In this document: positions 22,261 to 33,289 of the stretch, in pieces
Layout: each line of letters begins with the position of its first letter
Numbering within the stretch: position 1 is the stretch's first letter
Source: Sapria himalayana
Lineage: Eukaryota > Streptophyta > Magnoliopsida > Malpighiales > Rafflesiaceae
Length of the DNA: 64,000 nt
Assembly (NCBI GenBank): GCA_029783825.1
Contig: JAREIK010002450.1
Coordinates: 935,039-999,038, forward strand
Direction: 5' to 3'
Translations under genes and position numbers: made by a program
Notes under the pieces: generated by a model
Told to the model about the DNA's origin: nothing
The model's input: the letters and a program-made list of their open reading frames with translations, nothing else
The model's database searches: none

Positions 22261-22379
22261 AAATGGCATTTGATTTTGGTTTTTCTTAACAATCAACAAA
22301 CAACTTTGAATTTTCGTTATTGACTCTTCATTTACAAAGTTCCCCCTAAGGGATCTTGTAAACACATTTTTGAAATAAC

Positions 22380-22629
22380 CATCCCTTTGATATCAAACAT
22401 CAAGAATCAAAATTTGTCTTTTTCACATGTCAAGAATTGACATGATTAACAAATTTTGATATCAAATGTCAAGTTTAGTTCTTGTATCAAATGTCATGTT
22501 TAATTATGATACCAAATATAAGCATTATATGATTGATATAATCTCTAATACCAGTGCTAGGAATTATCAGTGTTAATAATCACTCTGAATCCAAGCATGA
22601 TCACAATAAAGAAAAAGGTTTGATACCAA
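22380..22629 (-). other. Copia-II leader with repeated primer-binding-site-like motifs
   Basis: The true primer binding site is TGGTATCAAAC at 22619-22628, next to the LTR. Further into the leader the related word tgatatcaaa or tgataccaaat recurs at about 22383, 22456, 22486 (tgtatcaaatg), 22511 and 22548, each often followed by gtca. The homologous leader at 37620-37780 has the same ladder. Confidence 0.65.
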
Positions 22630-23205
22630 TGTGAAGAGCAATCATATTTCCTCAAGATCTTGTTGTCGGTTTGTTAAATCTTTGATCGTGTGACAGTGTA
22701 TATAAATGCTTAGATGTAATTGACAATGTCAGGATTATGTATAAAGAACAAGAGGGGGAGTGGGGAAAGAGTGCATACCATTTTTTAATGTTTTTCATTT
22801 TCTTACTAATTATCTAAATGCTAAGTGTGAATATAAGTAAATGATGTGATAATATTTTTCTTGTCGTGGAAATTCTAGAGATAATTGTTTAGTATCTTGG
22901 TAACAAATAGACTTTCGACAATATGTTTTATGTCGTGAGACAATTTCAATCACGATACCATATTTCATACCATGAGATCATTTTAGTCATGACATCATAT
23001 TTTATATTGTGACAATAATTTGTGTCCCGATTCAAAGGTCATGTCTTTTACAAGTTAAGTAGAAGATTGATAAAATTGTGACACAAAAGAACTGTATCAT
23101 GACCCCAATATATCATGATACCTATTCTTTAACTTGTGACTTTCTACTTCACAACAATTATTTTATAAGATTTCAAATGATGTATGAATCAATCTTAATA
23201 GTATA
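22630..23205 (-). repeat. Copia-II right LTR (5' LTR)
   Basis: Begins TGTGAAGAGCAATC directly after the primer binding site and extends to about 23205, where similarity to the left LTR fades. It is uninterrupted, so it shows the empty sites for the hAT-like element and the SINE in the left LTR. A third related copy begins at about 37778. Confidence 0.75.
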
Positions 23206-24366
23206 AATTCATATTAAGTTGATAATTAAAAGATTTGGACACTCATGACTTACATTTTATACCGAGAGAGAGAGAGAGAGATATACAGGCTCTCCCTTCT
23301 CAAATCTTAGATGAGTCTATCGAAGAGCCAGATGATAATGTAGTCAGTTACTATGATCTTGTTGTTTTGGTCGCTCTCAAGAAGGAACAAATGAGTCATA
23401 CTAAGAATTTGATTTTATAAATTTTATCATATTATTATCTTGTTATTTTTATGCCTTTTTTATTGTTTTTTTTGTGTGGTGATACTATGATACCCAAACT
23501 CAAGTCTTATTTTGATACATGATCTCATTCAGGATGAGACTAATTATTTTGATAATCTTTTAGAGATAAGTCTTTTTGAGATTGATATTTTTGAGCTGTG
23601 CTTTAATAGATATTTTTATTAATATAAATATTAATTTTTTTTAATGTGATTTTTTAAATTAATTCTATTACTTATGAGAGAATTATATGGAATATTAAGT
23701 ATCTGATTATGATTATATTAGATATAACATACATAATCAGTATAATTTTAGTTTTTAAATCCTGCTTGAAAGATTTATCATGATGTATTTTTTTTTTTTT
23801 GCATATTGAACCATGTGAACAAGTCTCCAAAATTTGAGAGTTTTTTAGAAATCTTGGACACTTATATTTTCCTGAACATTCAAATTTGAGTTGGGTATCA
23901 GCATGTAACTAGAGAAGGTTCACAATAAAATTTTATATTTTTCTTGATGTTAAATTATCATAGTAAGGAATAATGAGATAAGAGAGTGCATGAATGATTG
24001 TCTTAAGCAAAAAAATTAATATCTAAAATATCTTACACGTAACTATCACAATAAGTATAAACTCTACATATACAATAAATCTCAAAACAATTATGTGACT
24101 TTTATCTAGTAGACAATATTTTCTCTGCAATTGAATCTAATATGATATTTCACTAGTAGACAGAAAATATAGATGTAGAATGATTCTTCCTCGTTGAGAA
24201 TAATTATGAGTGAATTATTACTACAAAATACATTTCGATAGCTGACTAACTAGTTGACGTCTTCATGAAAAGCTTAAAAGACTAACTAGTTGACAGAATA
24301 TATAGTGAATTATTTTCCTCTTCTTCAAGTTTGTCGTCTTGAACCTTTATTTATCAACTGGAGGGG
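23206..24366 (+). pseudogene. Copia-III 3' remnant
   Basis: Mostly degenerate. Near 24170-24330 the plus strand reads a degraded RNase H end (like HFLREKI, QLADVFTKSL, LVDRIYSEL), followed by a polypurine tract ggagggg at 24360-24366. A 61-codon frame at 23235-23420 (acidic, includes an Arg-Glu repeat from a GA tract) has no clear homology. No RT is recognisable, so only the 3' part survives. Confidence 0.55.
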
Positions 24367-24760
24367 TGTGTTGTTGTTTATCACTTTGCTTTTTATTTTT
24401 TTTTATTTTTAGTTTATGCTTTTAATGAGAGCACCCATTTTATGTGCTGCCCAATCATATTTTTTTTTTAAAAAAAATGATATTTTTTTAATTACTTTCT
24501 AAAATGATAACACAACACAAATATATTTGAGTTGAGATAACTTGTATATTGGATGCTCTTATACAAGCAAAATAAGGATATATGAAATAAAGAATAACAG
24601 AAACAAAACGAAACCTCCTCACTTTTATCTTTGTTTTCTTTTTCATTTTAAATTATTCTTAATTTCTCTTTTAAATTTCTTCTGTTTTTTTCATCTGACT
24701 TCTGTATTCTCCATAAGCAACCAGCTAACCTTATTGGCCATTTAACAAAGTAGCTGATGT
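24367..24760 (+). repeat. Copia-III 3' LTR (approximate)
   Basis: Starts TGTGTTGTTG right after the polypurine tract and shows pyrimidine-rich sequence around 24620-24715 typical of a Copia LTR end (ttctgtattctcc). The right edge is a guess. It ends within about 100 bp of the first carboxylase exon. Confidence 0.5.
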
Positions 24761-24844
24761 ATTGAAATCCATGAAATTCTACTGTACATTTGAAAAATAC
24801 TGAGGAGCACTATATTATAGTTATGCAAGCATTGTATTCTTCAG

Positions 24845-27430
24845 GTATACCGTGAATTAGAGGATTGTGGGACGCAGAAAACTATGTACCACTCAATTAG
24901 TAGGCATGGTCCATTACATGGCATACCAGTAATGGCATCATATCAGCCCCTAGGAGACCTTTTTCATAAACGTCTGTTGGCAAGGAGGAGCAACGCCACT
25001 TACTGCTATGATTTTCTACTGGTAAAGTATATATTAATCAATGTTCAAAGCTTCTTTTCTTTTGCTTGCAAAAGGGAGAGCATCGTCTTATGCTGCTGTA
25101 TATGCTCCCCTTTTCCTCCAGACCTTCGAGATGGCTTTGAAACAAATATGGGCATCCCAACCAGCGGAGAAGAGAAACCCAGGGGGCAGGAGTCTTGTTA
25201 AAGCTTCGGAACTTGTACTTACTGATCAAAATGGAAGCTGGGGTACTCCCCTCCTTCCCGTGGACCGTCCTGCCGGTCTCAATGATATTGGCATGGTAGC
25301 TTGGCAGATGCAAATGCTCACTCCTGAATTCCCTTCAGGAAGGAAGATGCTGGTGATAGCAAATGATGTGACCTTCAAAGCTGGATCTCTTGGCCCAAAA
25401 GAGGATGCCTTCTTTCTTGCAGTGGCCAATCTTGCGTGCACTTTGAAACTGCCATTAATTTATTTGGCAGCAAACTCGGGTGCTCGCATTGGGGTCGCCG
25501 ATGAGATTAAATCCTGCTTTAAAGTAGGCTGGGCAGACGAACAGTGTCCTGAGGATGGTTTCCAGTACCTGTATCTGACACCCGAGGATCAAGCTGAAAT
25601 GGGATCTTACGTGATTTCTCACGAATTGAGATTGGAAGGCGGAGAAACGAGATGGGTCATAGACGCGATTGTTGGGAAGGAGGACGGCTTGGGGGTTGAG
25701 AACCTGTCAGGAAGCGGAGCCATTGCCAGTGCATATTCTAGGGCATACAAGGAAACGTTTACCCTCACATACGTGACAGGCAGAACTGTGGGCATCGGTG
25801 CCTATCTCTCCCGGCTAGGCATGAGGTGCATACAGAGGGTTGATCAGCCCATCATTCTGACTGGGTTCTCAGCGCTCAACAAACTTCTTGGGCGAGAAGT
25901 GTACAGCTCCCAAATGCAGTTGGGCGGTCCTAAAATTATGGCGACCAATGGGGTCGTCCATCTTACTGTGGCAGATGATCTCCAAGGCACGTTGGCTATC
26001 TTGAATTGGCTAAGCCTTGTTTCAGCACATGCCGGCGGCGCACTCCCCATTTCAACCCCCTTGGATTCTCCGCGAAGGCCCGTGGAGTACCTGCCGGAGA
26101 GCACGTGCGATCCTCGTGCTGCTATTTGTGGTTCTCTGGGCAGTGACGGAGAGTGGCTTGGTGGCATCTTCGATAGGGACAGCTTCATGGAAACGCAAAA
26201 TGGCTGGGCAAGGACGGTGGTCACTGGACGGGCAAGGCTCGGGGGAATTCCTGTTGGTGTGGTAGCTGCTGAGACGCAAACAGTGATGCAGGTGAACCCT
26301 GCAGATCCTGGCCAGCTAGATTCGCGTGAGAGGGTTGTTCCCCAAGCTGGTCAAGTGTGGTTTCCAGACTCTGCTGCCAAGACGGCTCAGGCAATACTTG
26401 ATTTTGGCAGAGAAGGGCTTCCGCTCTTCATTCTTGCCAACTGGAGAGGCTTCTCGGGTGGCCAGAAGGATCTTTTTGAAGGAATCCTGCAGGCAGGCTC
26501 CGCCATAGTGGAGAACCTTAGGACATACAGGCAACCTGTTTTCGTGTACATTCCCATGATGGGTGAGCTCCGCGGAGGCGCATGGGTTGTCGTGGACCAC
26601 CAGATAAATTCTGATTACATAGAAATGTATGCGGACGGAACAGCCAAAGGTAATGTGCTGGAACCCGAAGGAATGATCGAGGTGAAATTCCGGGCCAAAG
26701 AGTTGCTGAGTTGCATGGGCAGGCTGGATGAGCAGCTGCTCAATTTGAAGGCGAAGCTTCGGGAAGCCAAAGGCCAAGTAACGAGGGAAATGGTTGAATC
26801 CGTCGAACAGGAGATAAAGACTCGCGAAAGGCAGCTTCTCCCATTGTACACCCAAATTGCTACCAAATTCGCAGACCTCCATGACACTTCCTCCAGAATG
26901 GCTGCAAAGGGCGTGATTAGACAACTGGTGAACTGGAGAGACTCCCGCAGTTTTTTCTACAAAAGATTGTGCAGGAGAATCGCTGAGATTTGGCTAATCA
27001 AGTCCGTGAAAGATGCAGCAGGCGACCGACTATCCCACGAGGCTGCTCTGAACTTGATAAAGCTGTGGTTCTGTGACTCTGGCATTGCCCAGGGGCGACA
27101 GCATTCTTGGGAAGACGATGACGCTTTCTTTTTGTGGAAGGATAACTCGGCAAACTATGAGGAGAGACTAGATGAGTTGCGTGTCCAGAATGCATTGAGT
27201 CACCTATCAAATCTCAGCGATTCCATTTCTAAATTGAAACCTCTGCCTCAATGTGTAGCCGCCATTCTCAGCAAGGTAAAAATAAAAATAGAAAGAAAAT
27301 TTTTCTTTGCACTGTTTTTTGACTGTCTTTCACCTTTCATATTCAAATCTGACGACGGCGTACCTGTGCACAGGTTGAACCTGCAACTCGACAGCAATTG
27401 ATTGATGAAATTCTGAAACTTGCGTATTGA
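24845..27430 (+). CDS. ACC1: Acetyl-CoA carboxylase (homomeric, ACC1-like), last three exons
   Basis: The carboxyltransferase half of the multidomain enzyme that makes malonyl-CoA from acetyl-CoA. The visible exons are 24845-25021, 25122-27275 and 27374-27430, joined by phase-0 GT-AG introns of 100 and 98 bp; together they encode 795 residues plus stop. Exon 1 has GPLHG and TYCYDF. Exon 2 carries GLNDIGMVAW, LIYLAANSGARIG, GKEDGLGVENL, TGRTVGIGAYL, LGREVYSSQMQLGGPKIM, WFPDSAAKTAQA, LANWRGFSGGQ and LRGGAWVVVD, all core carboxyltransferase motifs; the C-terminus is rich in helices. Full plant enzymes have about 2,250 residues, so biotin carboxylase, biotin carrier and central domains are absent here. 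The sequence (IPMMGELRGGAW, NSDYIEMYAD) resembles cytosolic ACC1 rather than grass plastid ACC. No stop or frameshift in 2.4 kb of coding. One oddity: YCYDFLL instead of the usual YCYDFPL. Confidence 0.93.
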
Positions 27431-28176
27431 TTGATTTGCAGGAAAGACAATTGGTTAATACATCATTTGAATTTGATGAATTCATTCTTTTTAGCCAGTT
27501 TCCGTTCAATTGACAATGAAACGTTCTGTAATATTTTGTTCAATTTCGAGCCCTTGATGGCAGTGTAGAAGACTGGTAGTTATGTTTTCTTTTTATAAAA
27601 TTGGCGTTCCAAGGGGCATGTTGCTTTTTTTTTTTTTTGACTTTTAAACAATTGGCGCATTGCCCTCAACTTACTGGTGGGATTCTATCTCTGGATGCCA
27701 AGATAAGCCACACTTCGGAGCAAATTTTTTATTCTATCTTAACTTGAATTCAACTGCCAACTAGGGGGTTTGGTGGCTCTCGTGTTGTTGTTGGTGAATC
27801 GAAACAATCTTTTCTTGGTGTTAATGTCATTAACGAGTTAGATTTGATGGTATTAAGCCATCTTTTGAAGTTTGCTACTGGTAGTTTTTATTGGTGTTGC
27901 CTTGGTTAGGCGTATTGGATCTATATGTTGGGTTTGAAAATTTTGTTTAATTAAATTTAAATTTGATTTAATTTATTATTTGATTTGGGTTAATTATGAT
28001 GTGATTAATTTAATAACTTGTTTTTTTTTTTCATTTGTGACCTATTAACATGATGTTTGTTTTGGGAATTATAAAAATACTTTTTCTTAAAAAAAGGTAG
28101 TGTGATACACCATCAATTGTTTAAATAAATATTTTTTTTTTTGAAAAAAGGGTGGTTTACGAATTAAAATGCTACT
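27431..28176 (+). other. Carboxylase 3' UTR and flank
   Basis: The sequence after the stop is T-rich with no further exon. No canonical AATAAA stands out close to the stop; candidates such as aatgaaacg (about 27516) are weak, so the end of the transcript is not placed. An acceptor-like ttgatttgcag lies at 27432-27442 just after the stop but is not needed for the reading frame. Confidence 0.5.
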
Positions 28177-28270
28177 GTTCGAATTTGAAAATTGCCGTTC
28201 GAATTTGAAAATTGCCGTTCGAATTTGAAAATTGCCGTTCGAATTTAAAACTACTTTTTGAATTTGAAAT
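28177..28270. repeat. 20-bp minisatellite GTTCGAATTTGAAAATTGCC
   Basis: Three identical 20-bp units (28177-28236), one diverged unit (28237-28256) and a partial unit. The sequence is partly palindromic (TTCGAA/TTTGAAA). It explains the short minus-strand frame that crosses it. Confidence 0.95.
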
Positions 28271-28340
28271 GTGATTTCCATTTTATTTTTTAAATCATTA
28301 ACTTGTGTATAAAAATATTTGCACATAAAAATAAACATAG

Positions 28341-28365
28341 ACACACACACACACACACACACACA
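28341..28365. repeat. (AC)n microsatellite
   Basis: About 12 AC units (acacacac...) following a run of aaacatag. Simple sequence, no gene. Confidence 0.9.
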
Positions 28366-28739
28366 AACTTATGTGTGATTCCCATGATGTGTTACACAGT
28401 GAAAAATTGGGTTCTTTATATTCAGTATACTAAAATGTAAATATTTTTCATTTTGGTATAATTTTTATAAAACATTAAACTTTAGGGTTTTTTTTTGTAA
28501 ATTATTATCGGTGAGTGCACATGGCATAAAAATATAATTCCTTCTAAAAATAAATAGGTTTATTTGAAACACAATTCATTCTATTAGGAATTTTAAAAAA
28601 GCTTAATGTCACGAACTTAGTACTTTTGCAAGAAATTTGCGTGACACTTAGACAACTCAACATTCTGATATTGTTAAGTCAGCCTCTAGTTTGCCTCGTG
28701 AGTTATATTTTATATAACTATAACTAGAAGCAAGGAGAA

Positions 28740-29336
28740 CATAAAAAATTATTAGAATGAAAATAAAATTACTGCAGTATATGTAATTTGTTTTTTTATA
28801 ATCTGTTTGCTTAACCAAATATTTCTGTTTCTATTTTAATATTTTCATATAAGTACAGGAAAAGAAATATTAAGAGCCCGAGGATGCAGCAGTAGCATAA
28901 TAACGGAGGTCCCGCTGTCCGGTCTGCGAGCCAAAATTTTTGGAGCAGAGCCTGACCCGTTTCATTATCCGACCTGCTTTGGTTAAATGAACCGAGTGAT
29001 TTTTTTTATTATAAAATGTTTGTGATTTTAATTTCGGGTGGCTGTTTTTTGGACATGGGGAACTGTTCATCATCTCTCTCTCCTCTCTGTGCGATTTATC
29101 ATGACTGTCCTATGCTGCATACTGTAAGACTATATTTTGGTTGGTTTAATCTGTAACGCATAAGCATTTTTTGATTGATGTAGCTAGTCGTATTGAGCGA
29201 CTAGCGAACCACGTTATTTTCGATGTCTATTTCATGTTTTTTGCATCTGTTGTGGCTGGTTGCTGGATTGGATATATATATTGTTTGTTTCTATTGTTCG
29301 TGTTATCTTCTGTATCTTAATATTACTACCGTGAAA
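28740..29336 (+). repeat. Inverted copy of Copia-I LTR/leader
   Basis: Matches the reverse complement of about 6255-6840, for example aagtacaggaaa.gaaatatt, ccgcccga.attttaatt-type blocks and the end ttaatatta-ctacc. It stops where Copia-I would have its gag start (29336), and Gypsy sequence begins directly after. It is therefore a solo LTR or truncated element in the opposite orientation to Copia-I. Confidence 0.75.
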
Positions 29337-30449
29337 ATGTAATTGTCCAACAATTACAACTTACACCTTTTATACATGTCATGTCTAGAACCTTTGACAA
29401 TTCTAGACAATTTACATTCCTCTAGAGCCTTGGAAGTCTTGATATTTTTATTCTCTAGAACCTTCCACACTTTACTTAGAAAAAAATATTTCATGTTTCT
29501 AGAAGTTTCTCGAGCTCTCCATAAGTGGTGTAAAAAATTCCCACACTATTGATGTAGACATCCTCGTCAATTCTCATGTATGAAAACTATTAGATCTATT
29601 CTTAGACTACCAGAATATTGTTCCTAGCTCTCAGCTAGTTTTGCTTTATAGTAGTCCCTTCCATTTCACTAAATATTTTTTTCGTAGAATTAGAAGTTAT
29701 TCTTTCTCATGTTTAAATAATCCATGATGTAGTCTACCTCCTTGTCATAAAATGTTACTACTATTATGAGTGCCCTCTTAAAAATTCTTTAGTCCCGATT
29801 CTCCTTATTTTCATAATAGGGCTTGATATTGTTAATATTTAATTTTTGAATGAATCTTTAACCTTAATGGTAGTTCAACATTGTATGATACCTTACCAAC
29901 CCGTCCAAGTATAGGAAATAGACCTTCATATTTTCTTACAAGTCCTTTGTGCACCTTTTGAAATGACTTGAATTGTTATTATATGAGTTTGATAAGCACC
30001 AAGTCTCCAACCTAGAATACAACACGTCTTCTCTTCTTGTCAGCCCACTTTTTCATCTTTCTTGTTGCCTTCTCCAAGTATGAGATGCTATGTCTGTCTG
30101 CTCATATTATTCCTTAGCAAGTCCAAGTTTGTAGCCTATTGGGCTATTCCTTATGTGCCCTCTATCAAGGATGTGAAGAATCATCAATTATTGCCCCATG
30201 ATTATCTCGAATGGATTCTTCTTGGTTATTTTACTATTTTGTAGGTTATAAGAGAACTGAATCACATCCAATAGTTTTGCTCGGTCAATCTGATTAGCAC
30301 TCATAAAATACCTTAAATATAGCTCTAGCAATGCACTCACTCATTTTATCTGCCCATCAGTCTATGTGTGAAAGCAAGTAGAGAAGTAGAGTATTATATT
30401 CTTGAGTTTGAAGAGCTTCATCCAAAATTTCCTAGTGAAGTATAGATCA

Positions 30450-30720
30450 CTATCACTTATGATGATTTTTGGTACCCCCCAATATTTTACCATATTCTTA
30501 AGGAATAGCTTTGTTGTCGCTTTTACTGTGCAATTCTTAGGGGCTGTTATGAAAGTAATCTATTTTGAGAAATGATCTATCACCATTATGATTGATCTAT
30601 ATTCTTCGGATTTGAGTAAGCTATTAATGGAGTCCATGGTCACACTTTCCCAAGGCCATTCTGCTATAGGTAGTGCCTCTAATAATCTTTTAGTACGATA
30701 TTATTTCCCTTTGTCCTATT
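30450..30720 (-). pseudogene. Gypsy integrase core remnant
   Basis: The minus strand reads IAEWPWESVTMDSINSLLKS and EYRSIMVVIDHFSK, the conserved integrase core entry (W.S...DFI.GLP and VVDRFSK). Here the catalytic Asp of MDF survives as MDS. Downstream positions are degraded. Confidence 0.8.
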
Positions 30721-31327
30721 GGCATATAAGATAAGTTATCACATAAGTCTAAACATCATCTCTTATTTATGGGCAATAGTAGACAAATTCTAGTAAGGCT
30801 CTTATGCATCATTGCCCTGGGTGACCAGCCCATTTGGAGTCATGACACTCCTTGATGAGATTCTTTTTGATACTCTCCCACTTAGGTACATAAAGTCATT
30901 TTTTTTGTTTATAATAGGTCATCCTTTATCCAAAATCACCATGCCCCTCATAGGCTAGGAAAATAAGACATTTTGCGACAGAATCATGTTGCAACTCATC
31001 TTTTATGAGATCCATCAACTCTTATTGAGGTTGGCTAGTCATGGTTATTAGCTCTATTTTGTGATTTAAGGCATTAACCACATGATTAACAATACATGGC
31101 TTGTACTCCAATGTGTGGTCAAGCTCAACTTGGAAGTCTTCCCACTTTGCTTGCTTTGAGCTTAGCTTCTTCTAGGTCTAAAAATAACTAGTAGCAATGT
31201 TTTTGTATTTACTATGAAATGCGACACCAGTAGATAATGTCTTCATATTCATAAGTAATGAATGATTGCTGACATCTCTTTCTCTTTAATCATATATCAT
31301 TTCTTTGTGTCATTGAGCTTGTAACTT

Positions 31328-31666
31328 TTAAAAGTTATGGTTGTATTTCATGCATAAGAACCCATTTGGTCTAGTAGAAAAGATAGAGGTATCAGTGTGT
31401 ACCTCAAATACCTTAGTGTGATCAAGTAGTGTCAACACCGACTCCTCTATTATAACCTTCTTCAATATCATCAAAAGCTTATTGATATATTTTATCTCAT
31501 ATCCATGCATTACTCTTTGTGAGAAGATCTTAAATGGAGTTGTGATTGCTGAATATCCCTTGATGAATTGATGGTAATAGTTAACAAAGCCCAAGAAAGA
31601 CTTCAATTGTGGCACCTTAGATGGGGGATCCCATTCTTGGATAGACTTGGTCTTGTTTTCTTTCAT
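31328..31666 (-). pseudogene. Gypsy RT end and RNase H start
   Basis: 112 open codons: VPQLKSFLGFVNYYHQFIKGYSAITTPF is the classic RT-RNase H connection of Gypsy elements, followed by LTLLDHTKVFEVHTDTS, the RNase H start in which the catalytic Asp lies at HTDTS. Confidence 0.88.
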
Positions 31667-31669
31667 CTT

Positions 31670-32180
31670 GAGTTTTCTATTTTTAATACGATGCCCTAGG
31701 AAGTCAACCCAATTTTTCTAGAGAAAATGAACATTTTTTTTTCTTCTTCACATATAGTTTATTTTGTCTTAATAGCTAGAATAATTTTTTTAAATGATCA
31801 ATATTATCTTCCAATGTGTTACTATAAATGATAATATCATTTAAATATACCATCATAAACTTATTTAGAAAAGGGTGGAATATCATATTCATTAATGTAT
31901 TGAATATAATAAGTATATAATTAAGAGCAAAATGCATCACCAGGAACTCGTATGAGCTATATATATCTTACTCTATAAAGTTGGTCAAATAAATAAATAT
32001 TAAGAAAAATGAGATACATATTTTTATCATCACTTTGTTGAGCACCTGATAGTCAATGCACATATGTAGAGACTCATCATACTTTTCTAGAAATAAGACC
32101 GGTGCATCATATGTAGACTTGGATGGCTGAATGAATCCAATATTTAATAACTCTTTTAGTTACCCTTTTAACTTCTCTAA
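31670..32180 (-). pseudogene. Gypsy RT core remnant
   Basis: The minus strand carries NKFMMVYLNDIIIYSNTLEDN near 31800-31870: the catalytic YLDD box is YLND, so the first aspartate is lost. A following VKKKK matches the usual ELYVKKEKC. The N-terminal part near 31930-32170 is broken by stops. Confidence 0.8.
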
Positions 32181-32402
32181 TTATGGGGGTGTCATTCTAT
32201 TGGGCACCATGGAAGGAGATTTGGTTCTAAGCTCCAACTCAATTTTGTGATCTTTCTCTCTTCTTGGTAGGAGCTTTTTGATGAGCTCCAATGAGATTAT
32301 GTCTTTGAACTCTTCCAATACCTTCTTGACTTTTATGGACATAAAATCTTCTATAGGATCAATCATATTTTCTTTAAAAGTTGTCATTGCCAAGTAGGTC
32401 AT
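32181..32402 (-). pseudogene. Gypsy protease-RT linker
   Basis: 73 codons with VLEEFKDIISLELIKKLLPRREKDHKIELELRTKSP, matching the conserved linker (F.DVFP.ELP..LPP.R..DH.IEL.PG..P) that begins the Gypsy RT domain. Confidence 0.85.
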
Positions 32403-33289
32403 ATTATTCTTTTTTTAACCCCCTTTTTAATTGCATAAAATATATTATAAGGGTCTCAACTTTGCATTTAATGACTTTGGGAATCATACATGATGACTCT
32501 TTTTTCTAAAATAGCCATCGAGCATAGAAAAGGTATGGTCACAATAATACCTAGTAAAAAAAAATTAATCCCAATTATCACCTTAAAGTCATCAATGGTT
32601 ACTATTTTGAAGTCAATCATATCTTCTCATAACCTAATCATTCATTGTTACCCCATGAGTTATTCCTTGTGATTGCTTGGAAGCGAAACAAATTTATCTT
32701 TTTATTGAGTTATGAATTTTATTCATTTTAATTAATAATGCAGTTTAATTTTCATGATTTTATTTTAAAAAATTAGAATGATCTATAATTTTAAACTTAG
32801 AATTTAATGTTGGTGCCTCACCAGTATTGAGATTGGCATTGTACTCTGTAGTGCCAGTGTTGGGTTCCCACTAGCCATAGCCCACTAGACTTCCCACTAT
32901 CCACTGATTATGGATGTGCCCTATCACGTTTGGAGCTGGACCACAAGCAATAACATAGGCCATGTGCCATTATGGCAATGGTTGGGCAGTGGAGTGGGCA
33001 GATTGGGGCATGGGTTGTCTTTGTCTGGCCAATCACCTATGTTAGTGTTGTGCCACTATTGGCCAGACCTTGTCCAACATGACGCACTTGGGTAATAAAA
33101 GTTAGTCAATGGTCTATAATTGGCTAACATACCAGGTTTTTGTCGCACAACATGTCTCGGGCACTCATTTCTTATTATGTTTGGCATGACATGATGGCTT
33201 GACTGGATTACCAAAAATTAGGTCGTGCCAGTGTCAGTACAACACAACGTATTTGACACCTAGGTTATCATCTCTCTCTCTTTCTCCAA

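Larger units (their letters stand above)
15890..23205 (-). mobile_element. Copia-II element, minus strand, with nested insertions
   Basis: Related long repeats flank it (15890-18335 and 22630-23205). On the minus strand the order is LTR, primer binding site TGGTATCAAAC (about 22619-22628), leader, gag knuckle (about 21690), protease (about 21540), a gap, RT (about 18960-19620), then LTR. The left LTR contains a hAT-like element and a SINE; the interior contains a mitochondrial-like block. The left LTR is truncated at its outer end. All frames are broken. Confidence 0.8.
29337..32680 (-). mobile_element. Decayed Gypsy retrotransposon, minus strand
   Basis: Minus-strand order: protease/RT junction (32181-32402), RT, RNase H (31328-31666), integrase (about 30450-30720), integrase C-terminus with ADKKRRR..FQVGDLVLIKL (about 29970-30060), then 3' region. 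This is the Gypsy order. The C-terminal motif is the one common in plant chromovirus-type elements. Stops and frameshifts occur throughout. LTRs were not delimited; 29340-29830 is probably the 3' end or LTR. Confidence 0.8.

Noticed and set aside
25041..25121. Possible ATG start of the carboxylase at 25041
   Set aside because: The in-frame stretch upstream of 25122 is an intron that happens to lack stops: donor at 25022, acceptor at 25121, and exon 24845-25021 continues the protein with conserved residues.
26316..26924. Minus-strand open frame of 202 codons across the carboxylase
   Set aside because: It is the antisense shadow of the real exon: the plus strand shows clear carboxyltransferase motifs in the same place, and the minus translation has none.
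28177..28270. CRISPR-like repeat array
   Set aside because: The 20-bp units are directly adjacent with no spacers, in a plant genome; it is a minisatellite.
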